Positions 53,184-61,520 of a stretch of 64,000 nucleotides of DNA are shown here, in pieces. Within the stretch, counting starts at the first letter, position 1, and every line of letters begins with the position of its first letter. The DNA is taken from positions 310,001 to 374,000 of the forward strand of contig CANGBX010000002.1 of assembly GCA_947452455.1 (NCBI GenBank). Reading direction: 5' to 3'. A program made the translations under genes and the position numbers. The notes beneath the pieces were generated by a model, which ran no database searches, was not told the origin of the DNA, and was given only the letters and a program-made list of their open reading frames with translations. The DNA is from Beijerinckiaceae bacterium (GTDB lineage Bacteria; Pseudomonadota; Alphaproteobacteria; Rhizobiales; Beijerinckiaceae).

Positions 53184-53894
53184 GTGATGCAGAAGATTCG
53201 ATCAAACCTTTTCGCCGGACTCTGGACGCTTTGGACCGCTGTTTTTGGTCTCGTCCTTATTGGTGTTATTGCGCTTGGCTCGCAACCAAAAATGGTACGC
53301 CGCTGTACCCGCCTTTGGGCGCGCGGTGTTATTTTTCTGCTGAAATGGGTGGTGGGAATTACGCACCAGATTGAAGGGCTTGAAAATCTCCCCGCTGAAC
53401 CGTGCTTGATTGTGTCAAATCATCAATCGGCTTGGGAAACGATCACCTATCTGCTCTTTTTTCCGGAAGTGGCAATCATCACCAAAATCGAACTTTTGAA
53501 AATTCCGATTTTCGGGGCTTTCTTGAAACGCTCGCCAATGATCCCGATAGATCGGGACGCCGGGACAAAGGCTCTTCGCCAGATGGTCGATGAAGGCCAG
53601 CGGGCTTTGGAGCAGGGCCGCAGTATTTTGATTTTTCCAGAAGGCACACGGCAAGCGCCGGGCACGCCGATTGAATTCAAGCGTGGTGTTGAATTGCTTT
53701 ATTCAAAGCTCAACGCACCGCTTTTGCCCGTTGCCATGAATTCCGGATTATTTTGGCTGCCCGGCAACCAAACAAAGCGCGCAGGTGTGATCCACGTATC
53801 TATCTTGCCTGCCATTGCGGCCGGACATAAGCCGCAGGAGGCGATCAAGGCAGCTGAACAACAGGTCCAATCTGCCTTGAATCAAAACGGCTAG
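53184..53894 (+). CDS. 1-acyl-glycerol-3-phosphate acyltransferase (PlsC family)
   Basis: 236 residues. An N-terminal membrane helix (about 10-32) is followed by the acyltransferase motif SNHQSAWETI, an HX4E variant of the classic HX4D, and by FPEGTRQAPG (substrate motif). It acylates lysophosphatidate in phospholipid synthesis at the inner membrane. It is convergent with the DUF35 gene; their 3' ends overlap by 4 bases. No operon partner. Confidence 0.9.
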   Translation: MMQKIRSNLFAGLWTLWTAVFGLVLIGVIALGSQPKMVRRCTRLWARGVIFLLKWVVGITHQIEGLENLPAEPCLIVSNHQSAWETITYLLFFPEVAIITKIELLKIPIFGAFLKRSPMIPIDRDAGTKALRQMVDEGQRALEQGRSILIFPEGTRQAPGTPIEFKRGVELLYSKLNAPLLPVAMNSGLFWLPGNQTKRAGVIHVSILPAIAAGHKPQEAIKAAEQQVQSALNQNG

Positions 53895-54301
53895 ACGAGT
53901 TTGAATTTCGGGATCGAAATATCCTCGTCATAATCGTCAAAGACGACCTCGACCCGCATCTCGCATTTCACCTGATCATGGGTGACACCCATAATATTGC
54001 TCAACAGGCGTGGGCCTTCATCGAGCTCGATGAGCGCCACAACGTAGGGAACATCAGCGGTGAAAGCCGGACGATAGACACGGTGGAATGTGACAAAGGA
54101 AAAGATTTTGCCTTTTCCTGACACGTTTTCAAATGAGAATTTTGTCGACAGACAATGCGGACATGTCCGTGAAGGCGGAAACCAGGATTTCTGACAGTCC
54201 TCGCATTTGGGCAAAGCCAAACGATGTTCGCGCGCCGCTTGCCAATAAGGAAGCGATTCAGGTGCGGGGCGTGGCTTAGGTTTAGGAACAAGATCGCTCA
54301 T
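53891..54301 (-). CDS. DUF35 OB-fold/zinc-ribbon protein, partner of the thiolase-like protein
   Basis: 136 residues from the ATG at 54301, which overlaps the thiolase stop (TAATG). A rubredoxin-like zinc ribbon, CEDCQKSWFPPSRTCPHC (about 38-55), precedes an OB-fold (FSFVTFHRVYRPAFTADVPYVVALIEL). Such proteins bind and assist thiolase-like enzymes, as in PhlB or the DUF35 part of steroid aldolases. Coupling to the upstream thiolase-like gene strongly implies a complex. Confidence 0.93.
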   Translation of the reverse strand: MSDLVPKPKPRPAPESLPYWQAAREHRLALPKCEDCQKSWFPPSRTCPHCLSTKFSFENVSGKGKIFSFVTFHRVYRPAFTADVPYVVALIELDEGPRLLSNIMGVTHDQVKCEMRVEVVFDDYDEDISIPKFKLV

Positions 54302-55491
54302 TATGCGCGCCCCAGAATGAGAGTGGAATGACACACCTGATTGCCGCCGTGACCTGAGATCAGGGCAATTTCGGCATCTTTAACTTGCCTGTTTTCAGGG
54401 TAGAGATGGCGCATTTGGCGGACACCTTCGACAATTTGCAACATGCCCTCGCAATGCGCTTCTGACAGCTGTCCACCAGACGTGTTGCAAGGCAAAGCTC
54501 CACCCAAGCGCAAGGCGCCTGATGAAACAAAGGCGCCGCCTTCTCCCTTTTTACAGAAGCCGTAATCTTCCAATTGCGTGAGCACCATATAGGTGAAGCA
54601 ATCATAGATCTGGGCTGTATCAACATCTTTCGGGCCAAGGCCCGCCATGGCATAAGCGGCTTCACCAGCCTGTTTGGCTGCGGTGACAACCATATTGTCA
54701 TCAGCAAACCAGCCGCGCGTATTGTTCTGAAAGCCAAAACCTTTGATGAGTACGGGCGGCTTCTTCAAATCCTTAGCGCGTGCTGCACTTGTCACAATCA
54801 CGGCTCCCGCTGCATCAGAGCGTAAGCTGCAATCATAAATGCCAAAGGGTGCCACGATCAGCCGGCCTGCATGATAATCCTCAATGCTGAGCGGCTTCTT
54901 CATAGATGCGTCGGGATTGCGCAAAGCATGTTCGCGGAAAGCCACAGCGATTTCGCCAAAATCATCACGCGTGGTGCCATAGAGATGCATGTGGCGCGTT
55001 GCGCCAAAAGCATGTGCGGCTGTGGCGCCGAAATAGCCATATTCGGGGCCAAATTCGCGCGCGAGCATTGACTCAGGTCGCGTCTCATTTCGGACGCGGG
55101 CTTCTTCACTCGCATGGGTGCGCGACCATGTATCTCGGCCAAAGCCGCATACAATCGTATTGGCCAAGCCGAAACGGATCGCCATCACAGCGAGGGCGAC
55201 TGACATGATCTGGCTCGCACCACCATTGGTCAGCGTGGTAGAAAAGCGAGCATTGATGCCAAGTCGTTCAGCCAGCAATTGATGGTGCGAATAGGATTCA
55301 TCAGGACCGCGGCATAGAACGCCGTCAATGTCGCTGGCTTTCAAACCGGCATCATCAAGCGCATTGCGGATCGCATCCATCAGAAGATCGAGACTGGAAA
55401 CGCCGGGAACTTTGCCGAGCTTACTTGTAGCTGTTCCGACAATGGCGCAAGTGTCTCGCAACTCACGTGAGGGGGTTATGGCATTGATCAT
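54301..55491 (-). CDS. Thiolase-like protein lacking the usual nucleophilic cysteine
   Basis: 396 residues of the SCP-x/thiolase superfamily, with DALDDAGLKASDIDGVLC near the start. At the position of the acylated cysteine (C.SG) the sequence reads TLTNGGASQIMS (about 89-100). The later motifs are also altered: NTSGGQLSEAHCEG in place of N..GG....GHP, and SGHGGNQVCHSTLIL at the end. This resembles DUF35-partnered aldolases such as Ltp2 more than true thiolases. It lies 8 bases after the Bug SBP gene in the oxygenase operon. Confidence 0.88.
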   Translation of the reverse strand: MINAITPSRELRDTCAIVGTATSKLGKVPGVSSLDLLMDAIRNALDDAGLKASDIDGVLCRGPDESYSHHQLLAERLGINARFSTTLTNGGASQIMSVALAVMAIRFGLANTIVCGFGRDTWSRTHASEEARVRNETRPESMLAREFGPEYGYFGATAAHAFGATRHMHLYGTTRDDFGEIAVAFREHALRNPDASMKKPLSIEDYHAGRLIVAPFGIYDCSLRSDAAGAVIVTSAARAKDLKKPPVLIKGFGFQNNTRGWFADDNMVVTAAKQAGEAAYAMAGLGPKDVDTAQIYDCFTYMVLTQLEDYGFCKKGEGGAFVSSGALRLGGALPCNTSGGQLSEAHCEGMLQIVEGVRQMRHLYPENRQVKDAEIALISGHGGNQVCHSTLILGRA

Positions 55492-55499
55492 ATCAAACC

Positions 55500-56519
55500 T
55501 TATTGCACGAGATCGCGGACGCGTTGGGCAAGGGCAGGGGGCGCTGCATAAACCTTGTCCAGCAATTCATTGATGCGCGCCCCAGAAACCGGGTCAATCT
55601 CTGCCCCTTGCTTGGCGGCTTCTTCGAGGAATTCTTTGTCGGTCATTGTTTTATCAAAGGCTGTTCGCAAAACCTCGACACGATCCTTGGGAACTTCAGG
55701 CGGCAAGACAAAGGGACGTCCCATGACCTGTTCAACGAAAGCAATCTCAAAAATCGAGCGCGATGTTTCATCGGGTGCGAGCTCAAGTGCGGTTGGCACA
55801 TTGGGATATTCTTTGTCCCGCTCCATACCTAGCTGCATGATGATCGCAACCTGACCGGATTTTTCCCATGGACGGTATCGTGCGCGGAAATTCGCTGATG
55901 TGCCGCCCGAGACATGCCCGTCAACTTCAGCCCGTTCAATTGCCATCAGCGATGTCTGCGATCCGTCATATCCTTCGATCACACGGATTTTCGTTCCATA
56001 GAGTGCGTTCAAGAGCCGTGGATAGATCGAGCTTGGTGAATTACGCGAGGTCGAGGACACCGTGGTTTCGCGTTGCTTCAAACCGTTGAGGTCGACAGCG
56101 CCCGTTGCAGTGCGCATCAGGAAAAAGCCAATCTCTTGCTGTGTCGAACCCAGCCAGATAAATTTGCGCGCATCAAATTGTGCATTGGAATTATCGGGAT
56201 GGTAAAATTTCGCCAGACCCGTATTGCGCTGAAGGCCGCCTACGACCGAGCCATCACGTGCTGCAACGGAATAGAGATAATTTGCTGCTTTGATTCCTTC
56301 GGCGCCTGGCATGTTCTGCACAATCATGCTGGGCCCGCCGGGCAGATATTTCGGCATGTGGCGCGACAGCAGACGCGCATATTGATCATAACCACCACCT
56401 ACCGAGGCTGATGTGACCAAAGTCATTTTGCGGTTTTTAAAAAAATCTGCTGCCGATTGGGCGTGAGCTTGCGTGAAAGTGGCGCATAAAGCCAGAAAAG
56501 CGAGTCCTGCTTTTTTCAT
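55500..56519 (-). CDS. Bug-type solute-binding protein 3
   Basis: 339 residues from the ATG at 56519 (AGGAG upstream). Signal peptide of about 21 residues (MKKAGLAFLALCATFTQAHAQ). The mature part has the Bug pattern DFFKNRKMTLVTSASVGGGYDQYARLLSRHMPKYLPGG and MIVQNMPGAEGIKAANYLY. Embedded in the CoA-transferase/thiolase operon, so it probably binds the pathway's organic acid. Its membrane partners are not in the window. Confidence 0.9.
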   Translation of the reverse strand: MKKAGLAFLALCATFTQAHAQSAADFFKNRKMTLVTSASVGGGYDQYARLLSRHMPKYLPGGPSMIVQNMPGAEGIKAANYLYSVAARDGSVVGGLQRNTGLAKFYHPDNSNAQFDARKFIWLGSTQQEIGFFLMRTATGAVDLNGLKQRETTVSSTSRNSPSSIYPRLLNALYGTKIRVIEGYDGSQTSLMAIERAEVDGHVSGGTSANFRARYRPWEKSGQVAIIMQLGMERDKEYPNVPTALELAPDETSRSIFEIAFVEQVMGRPFVLPPEVPKDRVEVLRTAFDKTMTDKEFLEEAAKQGAEIDPVSGARINELLDKVYAAPPALAQRVRDLVQ

Positions 56520-56523
56520 GGGG

Positions 56524-57666
56524 TTACGCTCCTTTCGCACGAAGAGGCTTGAGTATCTCGTCATTATGCTCGCCCAATTCCGGCGAGCATGTGCGCACGG
56601 ACGTTGGCGTATCAGACAAGCGCACACCATTGCGCACATAGCCTACTTGGCCAAGTTTGGGGTGGGGAACATCCACGCGCATTTGCAGATGCTGCACTTG
56701 CGGATCGGCAAAGACATCATCAAGCGTATTAAGGGGTGCGGATGGCACGTCACGCTCGAGAAGCTTTTGCAACCAGAATGCCCGCGTATTGCCTTTAAAG
56801 ACATTGGCCAAAAGTTCATTCAGCGCATCGTAATTTTTCGCGCGCGTTTCCTTTGTTTTGAAACGCGGGTCTTCAGCCCATTCCGGATGGCCAGCGACTT
56901 CTGTCAGGCCGATCCAGAATTTTGTTGGTGAAGACAAGTGAACGATAAAGGCTTTGCCGTCGCTTGCAGTGAAGGCATAGACCTGTGCCTGATGTGTGCG
57001 TGTGGCACGACCGGGCACTTTTCCGTTTTCAAAAAAGCGGGCTGCATTTTCACCACAGAAAGAGAGCGTTGATTCCAGCAAAGAGGTTTCAACACGCTGG
57101 CCGCGACCCGTGCGACCGCGTGCGATAATGGCTGCCAAAATACCATTGGCCGCATTCATGCCGCCCAAATGATCTGACAGTGAAATACCCATGGGTTTCG
57201 GGTTTGCGACATCGGTTAACAAGCTCAGCAGGCCGCTGGCGGCTTGGCCGACCGTGTCATAGCCTGGTCGCATGGCGTAAGGGCCATCAGAGCCAAAGCC
57301 CGTAATCGAACACCAGATCAGCCCCGGATTTTTCTCGACAAACAGATCATAGCCAAGACCGAGGCGATCCATCGTTCCGACACGGAAATTCTCAATCACG
57401 ACATCTGCAGAGAGAATGAGCGCCCGCGCGTCTGCTTTGCCTTGCTCGCTCTTCAGATCGAGCGTGACGCTCTTCTTGTTGCGATTAACCGAGCCGAAGG
57501 TCGGCGAATATTCAACGCGGCCCCAACCGCGGAAAGGATCGCCCTTTGTAGGTTCTTCGACTTTGATGATATCCGCGCCCATATCGCCGAGCAGCATGCC
57601 GGCATAGGGGCCAGAAACGTAATTGGCGAATTCGACAACGCGAATTCCTTCCAGCGCTCCCGCCAT
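56524..57666 (-). CDS. CaiB/BaiF-type CoA-transferase
   Basis: 380 residues from the ATG at 57666 (GGAGGAG upstream). Canonical layout: LEGIRVVEFANYVSGPYAGMLLGDMGADIIKVEEP at the start, and the catalytic-Asp region GISLSDHLGGMNAANGILAAI near 170. It moves CoA from a donor thioester to a carboxylic acid. The location between the Rieske oxygenase and the Bug receptor suggests it activates the acid that the pathway degrades. Confidence 0.93.
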   Translation of the reverse strand: MAGALEGIRVVEFANYVSGPYAGMLLGDMGADIIKVEEPTKGDPFRGWGRVEYSPTFGSVNRNKKSVTLDLKSEQGKADARALILSADVVIENFRVGTMDRLGLGYDLFVEKNPGLIWCSITGFGSDGPYAMRPGYDTVGQAASGLLSLLTDVANPKPMGISLSDHLGGMNAANGILAAIIARGRTGRGQRVETSLLESTLSFCGENAARFFENGKVPGRATRTHQAQVYAFTASDGKAFIVHLSSPTKFWIGLTEVAGHPEWAEDPRFKTKETRAKNYDALNELLANVFKGNTRAFWLQKLLERDVPSAPLNTLDDVFADPQVQHLQMRVDVPHPKLGQVGYVRNGVRLSDTPTSVRTCSPELGEHNDEILKPLRAKGA

Positions 57667-57678
57667 TTCTCCTCCCAT

Positions 57679-57702
57679 GGCGGCTTCGTGAAGTGGGCCG
57701 CC
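57679..57702 (-). other. Leader hairpin of the CaiB gene
   Basis: GGCGGC and GCCGCC form a perfect 6-base-pair stem with a 12-base loop, 2 bases before ATGGGAGGAG, the ribosome-binding site. Part of the recurrent leader pattern (see findings). Confidence 0.5.
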
Positions 57703-57815
57703 TTATGGGCCTATTCTAGTCACCCTTGGCTCTGCCGCAAGCGATTCTGGGGCAATAAAAAGGCCGCCGCATGGCTGCGGCGGCTTCAAGTCATCAACGA
57801 TCAGCCCACGGGAGG

Positions 57816-59102
57816 TCAGACTGACGTTTGCGGAACTCCCGGGCGAGCCCGCAATGCTTCCTTGGCACCATCCTTGAAATGAATGTCGCGTTTGAGAAGC
57901 AAAGCGGTTGCACGGACGCTCTGCTGTTCCGGGGTCCGAGCGGGGGGAAGGGTGCCCTTCTCCCGGAGTGCTTTGGCAGCGCGCATCATCTTATGGCGCG
58001 CCATGATGATGCCGTTGTCACAACCGACCAGATTTTCTTTCGTCCGGTCGACAATCGGGCCCATTGATTCTTGCAGTGAGGAATCCTGGATGGCGATGCC
58101 TTCAACGCCGCTATAAGTGGTTCCTGCTTTCTGTGCCTCGCGGCTCAGCAAATAATCATTGTCCTTGTTGGCCAGCGGCCGATAGGTGCCGGGCACATAT
58201 TTGCAATGCACGCCTTTGCCCGCCTTCATATGTCCGACTTCATCACTCGTGAGTGCGCGCACCGTGTGATAATCAAAACTCCAGGCCCAACAATTTTCAT
58301 CATCAATCGGCACCCAGAAATGACCGTGCATCGGATAATCGCCACGCGGAGGCACAGCGGTGAAACAGGGCATCAGCCAAGGCGTAATGCGCCAGTAATA
58401 TTGGTTGTCTTCAGCCATGCGGCGCGCGCCGATATAGAGGCCACCTTCGCTGTCGATGACTTCAAAGACAGGCGCAAGATCATTGAGATTATACTTGTTG
58501 CCAGCAGCATCTTTGAACAGAGGATCAGCTTTGACATCACCGCGGTGCAGCCAAGAGACATGGCTTGAATCAATCCCGCCCTCAAGGGCCTGCAGCCAAT
58601 TGCATTCCTGCAACCGCTTCGAGGTAAAGCTTTGTTTGCGGGGCACCGAGCAGAATTCATAGGAAGGTTCGGGCGGCATATTTTCGGCCTTGCCCATATA
58701 GGTCCAGATCACGCCACCTTTTTCGATGACCGGATAAGAGGTGAGTTTGATCTTCTTGGCATAGCCCGATTCAGCTGGTTCTGACGGTACATCGATGCAC
58801 TGGCCGTTCACATCAAATTTCCAGCCGTGATAGGGGCAGCGCAATCCGCATTCTTCATTGCGGCCGAACCAGAGCGATGCGCCGCGATGCGGGCAGAATT
58901 CGTCGATGAGGCCAATTTTGCCCTCTGAATCGCGGAATGCGATCAGGCGCTCGGACAATATTTTTACCCGCACAGGCGAGCTGTCATTTTCCGGCAGCTC
59001 TTCAGAGAGCAGAACGGGCAGCCAGTAACACCGAAACAAATCACCCATCATCGTGCCTGGTCCGGTTTGGGTGACGAGTTCATTCTGGTCTTTGTTCAGC
59101 AT
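57816..59102 (-). CDS. Rieske non-haem iron ring-hydroxylating oxygenase
   Basis: 428 residues from the ATG at 59102 (GAGAGG upstream). Rieske cluster: CPHRG followed 16 residues later by CPYHGW (about 72-95). Mononuclear iron: the DSSHVSWLH histidine pair (about 175-185). It resembles the oxygenase component of phthalate-type enzymes. No reductase or ferredoxin gene is adjacent, so electrons must come from elsewhere. It likely hydroxylates the substrate of the downstream CoA-transferase/thiolase genes. Confidence 0.92.
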   Translation of the reverse strand: MLNKDQNELVTQTGPGTMMGDLFRCYWLPVLLSEELPENDSSPVRVKILSERLIAFRDSEGKIGLIDEFCPHRGASLWFGRNEECGLRCPYHGWKFDVNGQCIDVPSEPAESGYAKKIKLTSYPVIEKGGVIWTYMGKAENMPPEPSYEFCSVPRKQSFTSKRLQECNWLQALEGGIDSSHVSWLHRGDVKADPLFKDAAGNKYNLNDLAPVFEVIDSEGGLYIGARRMAEDNQYYWRITPWLMPCFTAVPPRGDYPMHGHFWVPIDDENCWAWSFDYHTVRALTSDEVGHMKAGKGVHCKYVPGTYRPLANKDNDYLLSREAQKAGTTYSGVEGIAIQDSSLQESMGPIVDRTKENLVGCDNGIIMARHKMMRAAKALREKGTLPPARTPEQQSVRATALLLKRDIHFKDGAKEALRARPGVPQTSV

Positions 59103-59253
59103 GGCTGCCTCTCGGTAACCGACGTTGCGGTTAAATGTTCCTCTATGCGGAATATCGTTCCGCATAAGAGAAATTATGCCCGAGAAGAAGCGGCTGCCTT
59201 GAGCTGGATCAAGGTGCGGTGCAGCATTTGAAATGTGAGGATACCTTTGACCC

Positions 59254-59290
59254 ATAAAAAAAAGCCCGGTAGCCGAGGCTGCCGGGCTTT
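59254..59290 (-). terminator. Terminator after the bicupin operon
   Basis: On the minus strand AAAGCCCGGCAGCC-TC-GGCTACCGGGCTTT is followed by a run of eight T. It separates the bicupin genes from the Rieske gene, so these are separate transcripts. Confidence 0.92.
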
Positions 59291-59308
59291 AGGGTCCACT
59301 ATGGGCTT

Positions 59309-60268
59309 TCAGCCCAATGCCGTTCTGACTTCCGGACGCTCTTCGTCCCTTGGAATAATCGCAGCACCAGACGCATAGACGGACGCGTCGCCATAGGTTG
59401 AACGGCGGCTGCGGAACATGGGGGACGAGAGAGAACCCAGCTCAACCGCGATAAAGCGGGCGGGGGCAGAGCCCGCATTGAAATGCTGATGGAACTGCAT
59501 GCCCTTCAACCCAAACAACATGCCATGACGCCAGTCGACGCGGCGGATATCTGAATTTTGGGACGAGAAGGAGAGACTGAAGCCTTGTCCGTCCACACCC
59601 AAAATATGACGCCCCTGCATTTGACGGCGTGCAAGCGTTGAAGATTTGGGCGCAAGCGCTGTGAGATCCACCCCGACAGAGAGATCAGCAAGCACCAAAG
59701 GCGACAATTCATCGACAGATAGGGTGCCACTGCATGGATCCGCGATCAAACCGGCATCAACCGCGCGTTTCTGACGGCCATGAAGTGGTGATGGATTATC
59801 AAAAAGAAAAGCTTCGTTCCGATAGAGCCCCATCAAATAGCGGAAGTCACTGAGTGCAACAAAGCGCGCACCTGACGGGCCAGCCTTGTGTCGCGCTGTC
59901 GCGTTGATGGGCACTGCGAAGAGTTTCTTCTCTCCCCATTCGATCGTGGTCTCATGTCCATCCGAAAGAGTGATCAGTGTTTCGCCACTGCCTGCGAGCA
60001 CATAGAACACCTCTTCATAAGTATGCCGAACGGGCGCGGATGATTGTCCGGCATCCAGCGCGAAGAGAAAGGCCGTGAGATAATCGCAGCGCCCTTCGGC
60101 ATGACAGACTGCGCCCTTCATGCCAAAGCGCGCCCAAGGCGCCACAGCGAGTGCTAGAAGATCGAGTGCAGCGCCTTCATGAATGGTTGCGCCTTCTGCT
60201 TTCACCCAGTTGAGATAGGGATCAACCATGAATTTCGTGTCGAGATCGGGCGTCACTGTCTCGCTCAT
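59309..60268 (-). CDS. Gentisate dioxygenase-like bicupin, second copy (ligands partly lost)
   Basis: 319 residues from the ATG at 60268, overlapping the first bicupin's stop by 4 bases. It aligns along its length with the gene at 60265-61368: VDPYLNWVKAEGATIHEG...PWARFGMKGAVCHAEGRCDY, then VRHTYEEVFYVLAGSG. In the second cupin the segment equivalent to the partner's GHRHFDG reads RRQMQGRHI, so two likely metal histidines are gone; FHQHFN is kept. It may be a non-catalytic or altered subunit. Confidence 0.85.
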   Translation of the reverse strand: MSETVTPDLDTKFMVDPYLNWVKAEGATIHEGAALDLLALAVAPWARFGMKGAVCHAEGRCDYLTAFLFALDAGQSSAPVRHTYEEVFYVLAGSGETLITLSDGHETTIEWGEKKLFAVPINATARHKAGPSGARFVALSDFRYLMGLYRNEAFLFDNPSPLHGRQKRAVDAGLIADPCSGTLSVDELSPLVLADLSVGVDLTALAPKSSTLARRQMQGRHILGVDGQGFSLSFSSQNSDIRRVDWRHGMLFGLKGMQFHQHFNAGSAPARFIAVELGSLSSPMFRSRRSTYGDASVYASGAAIIPRDEERPEVRTALG

Positions 60269-61368
60269 TTCTTCGCCCCCGCAAATTTGCACTCGTCGAT
60301 AAAGGGCCCCATGCGTGATTCCACGCCGTGTTTGGCGATCTCATCAAGCCAAATCCCATGGACGCGTGGATCTTGATCCTGATATTCGACCTGCGCACCG
60401 CCTTCTTTGACATCCTTATCGACACCAACGGTCCAAATATCGCGTTTCATCTGCAAGAGGGGATAGCGCACGGTTCCGATTTGAAGCGCGAGATAGCGGG
60501 ACGGATGGTTGGAGATATTGAAATGCTGGTGGAACATGGAATCTGGCGGGCAATAGACGCAGCCATGCTCCCAATCCACGCGCGTGAATTCCTGATCATC
60601 CTCATGCCAGAGCAGAGAATAGCCCTGTCCAGTGACCGCAAAGACGCAAACGCCATCAAAATGGCGATGGCCTTTCTTGTAAGTGCCAACCGGCATTTCA
60701 GATGAATGCGCACCAATGGTGTTTTCTGTCAGCATGAAGCGGAGGTTGGAGCCGCCGGCACCACGCTGGGACCATTGCTTCAATTCAAAAGCGGACAGAT
60801 CTGGAACGAAATTCGTTTCCCATTGGTGGCGACCTGGCGAGATGGAAATAAACTCACCGTCGCCGACAAAATAATCAGGCTTACCGGCACGCTCTGTAAA
60901 AGGAACCGGACAATTGAAGATGAAGTCCTCATCCCGAAAACAATTCATGGTGAAAACCATATTGTTGACGGAAGCAAAGCGCGCCGGCTCTCGGCCAGAC
61001 CCGTTAAAATGCTGGTGCGTAGCATTGAGCGGAATAGAGAATAGGCTCTTGGGGCCCCACTCAAAGAAATGCTTGCGGCCATCTTCGAGCGTGACGGATG
61101 TCGATCCGTGGCCCGAAATCACATAGATGACCTCTTCGCAAATATGTTTCAGAAGCGCCGATTTTGCCCCCGGCGGCAACTCGAAGGCAAAGATGGATAT
61201 ATAATCATCGCGGCCTTTAAGATGGCAGAAGGCGCCATTCATCCCATAGCGCGCCCAAGGGGCGACAGGAACTGTGCGGATGTCGATGCCGAAATCTTCG
61301 ATGATCGGCACGCCCTGATTGTGCACCCAATCAAGATAGGCGTCGGGCAGTGGGGCACGTGCTCCCAT
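60265..61368 (-). CDS. Gentisate dioxygenase-like bicupin, first copy
   Basis: 367 residues. First cupin: KHICEEVIYVISGHGSTSV. Second cupin: KKGHRHFDGVCVFAVTGQGYSLLW and a third histidine in SMFHQHFN, a 3-His pattern like gentisate or 1-hydroxy-2-naphthoate 1,2-dioxygenases. Such enzymes open hydroxylated aromatic rings. GGGAGG precedes the ATG. First gene of a two-gene transcript ended by the terminator at 59254-59290. Substrate unassigned. Confidence 0.88.
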   Translation of the reverse strand: MGARAPLPDAYLDWVHNQGVPIIEDFGIDIRTVPVAPWARYGMNGAFCHLKGRDDYISIFAFELPPGAKSALLKHICEEVIYVISGHGSTSVTLEDGRKHFFEWGPKSLFSIPLNATHQHFNGSGREPARFASVNNMVFTMNCFRDEDFIFNCPVPFTERAGKPDYFVGDGEFISISPGRHQWETNFVPDLSAFELKQWSQRGAGGSNLRFMLTENTIGAHSSEMPVGTYKKGHRHFDGVCVFAVTGQGYSLLWHEDDQEFTRVDWEHGCVYCPPDSMFHQHFNISNHPSRYLALQIGTVRYPLLQMKRDIWTVGVDKDVKEGGAQVEYQDQDPRVHGIWLDEIAKHGVESRMGPFIDECKFAGAKK

Positions 61369-61381
61369 ATTATCCTCCCGT

Positions 61382-61407
61382 CGGGCGATTCTGTTCTTGG
61401 CCGCCCG
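61382..61407 (-). other. Leader hairpin of the bicupin operon
   Basis: CGGGCG and CGCCCG arms (6 base pairs) with a 14-base loop lie 2 bases before GGGAGG, the ribosome-binding site of the first bicupin gene. Same placement as the hairpins at 30605 and 57679. Confidence 0.5.
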
Positions 61408-61520
61408 GTTTTTCCCATTGCATCAGCGCCTTGGGCGCAGGTCAAGGTGAGCTGGCGAATTGACCCCATACGAAGCCGCCCTTAACCTAGGACCCAATGA
61501 TGAAACTTGGAGAAACGCCC

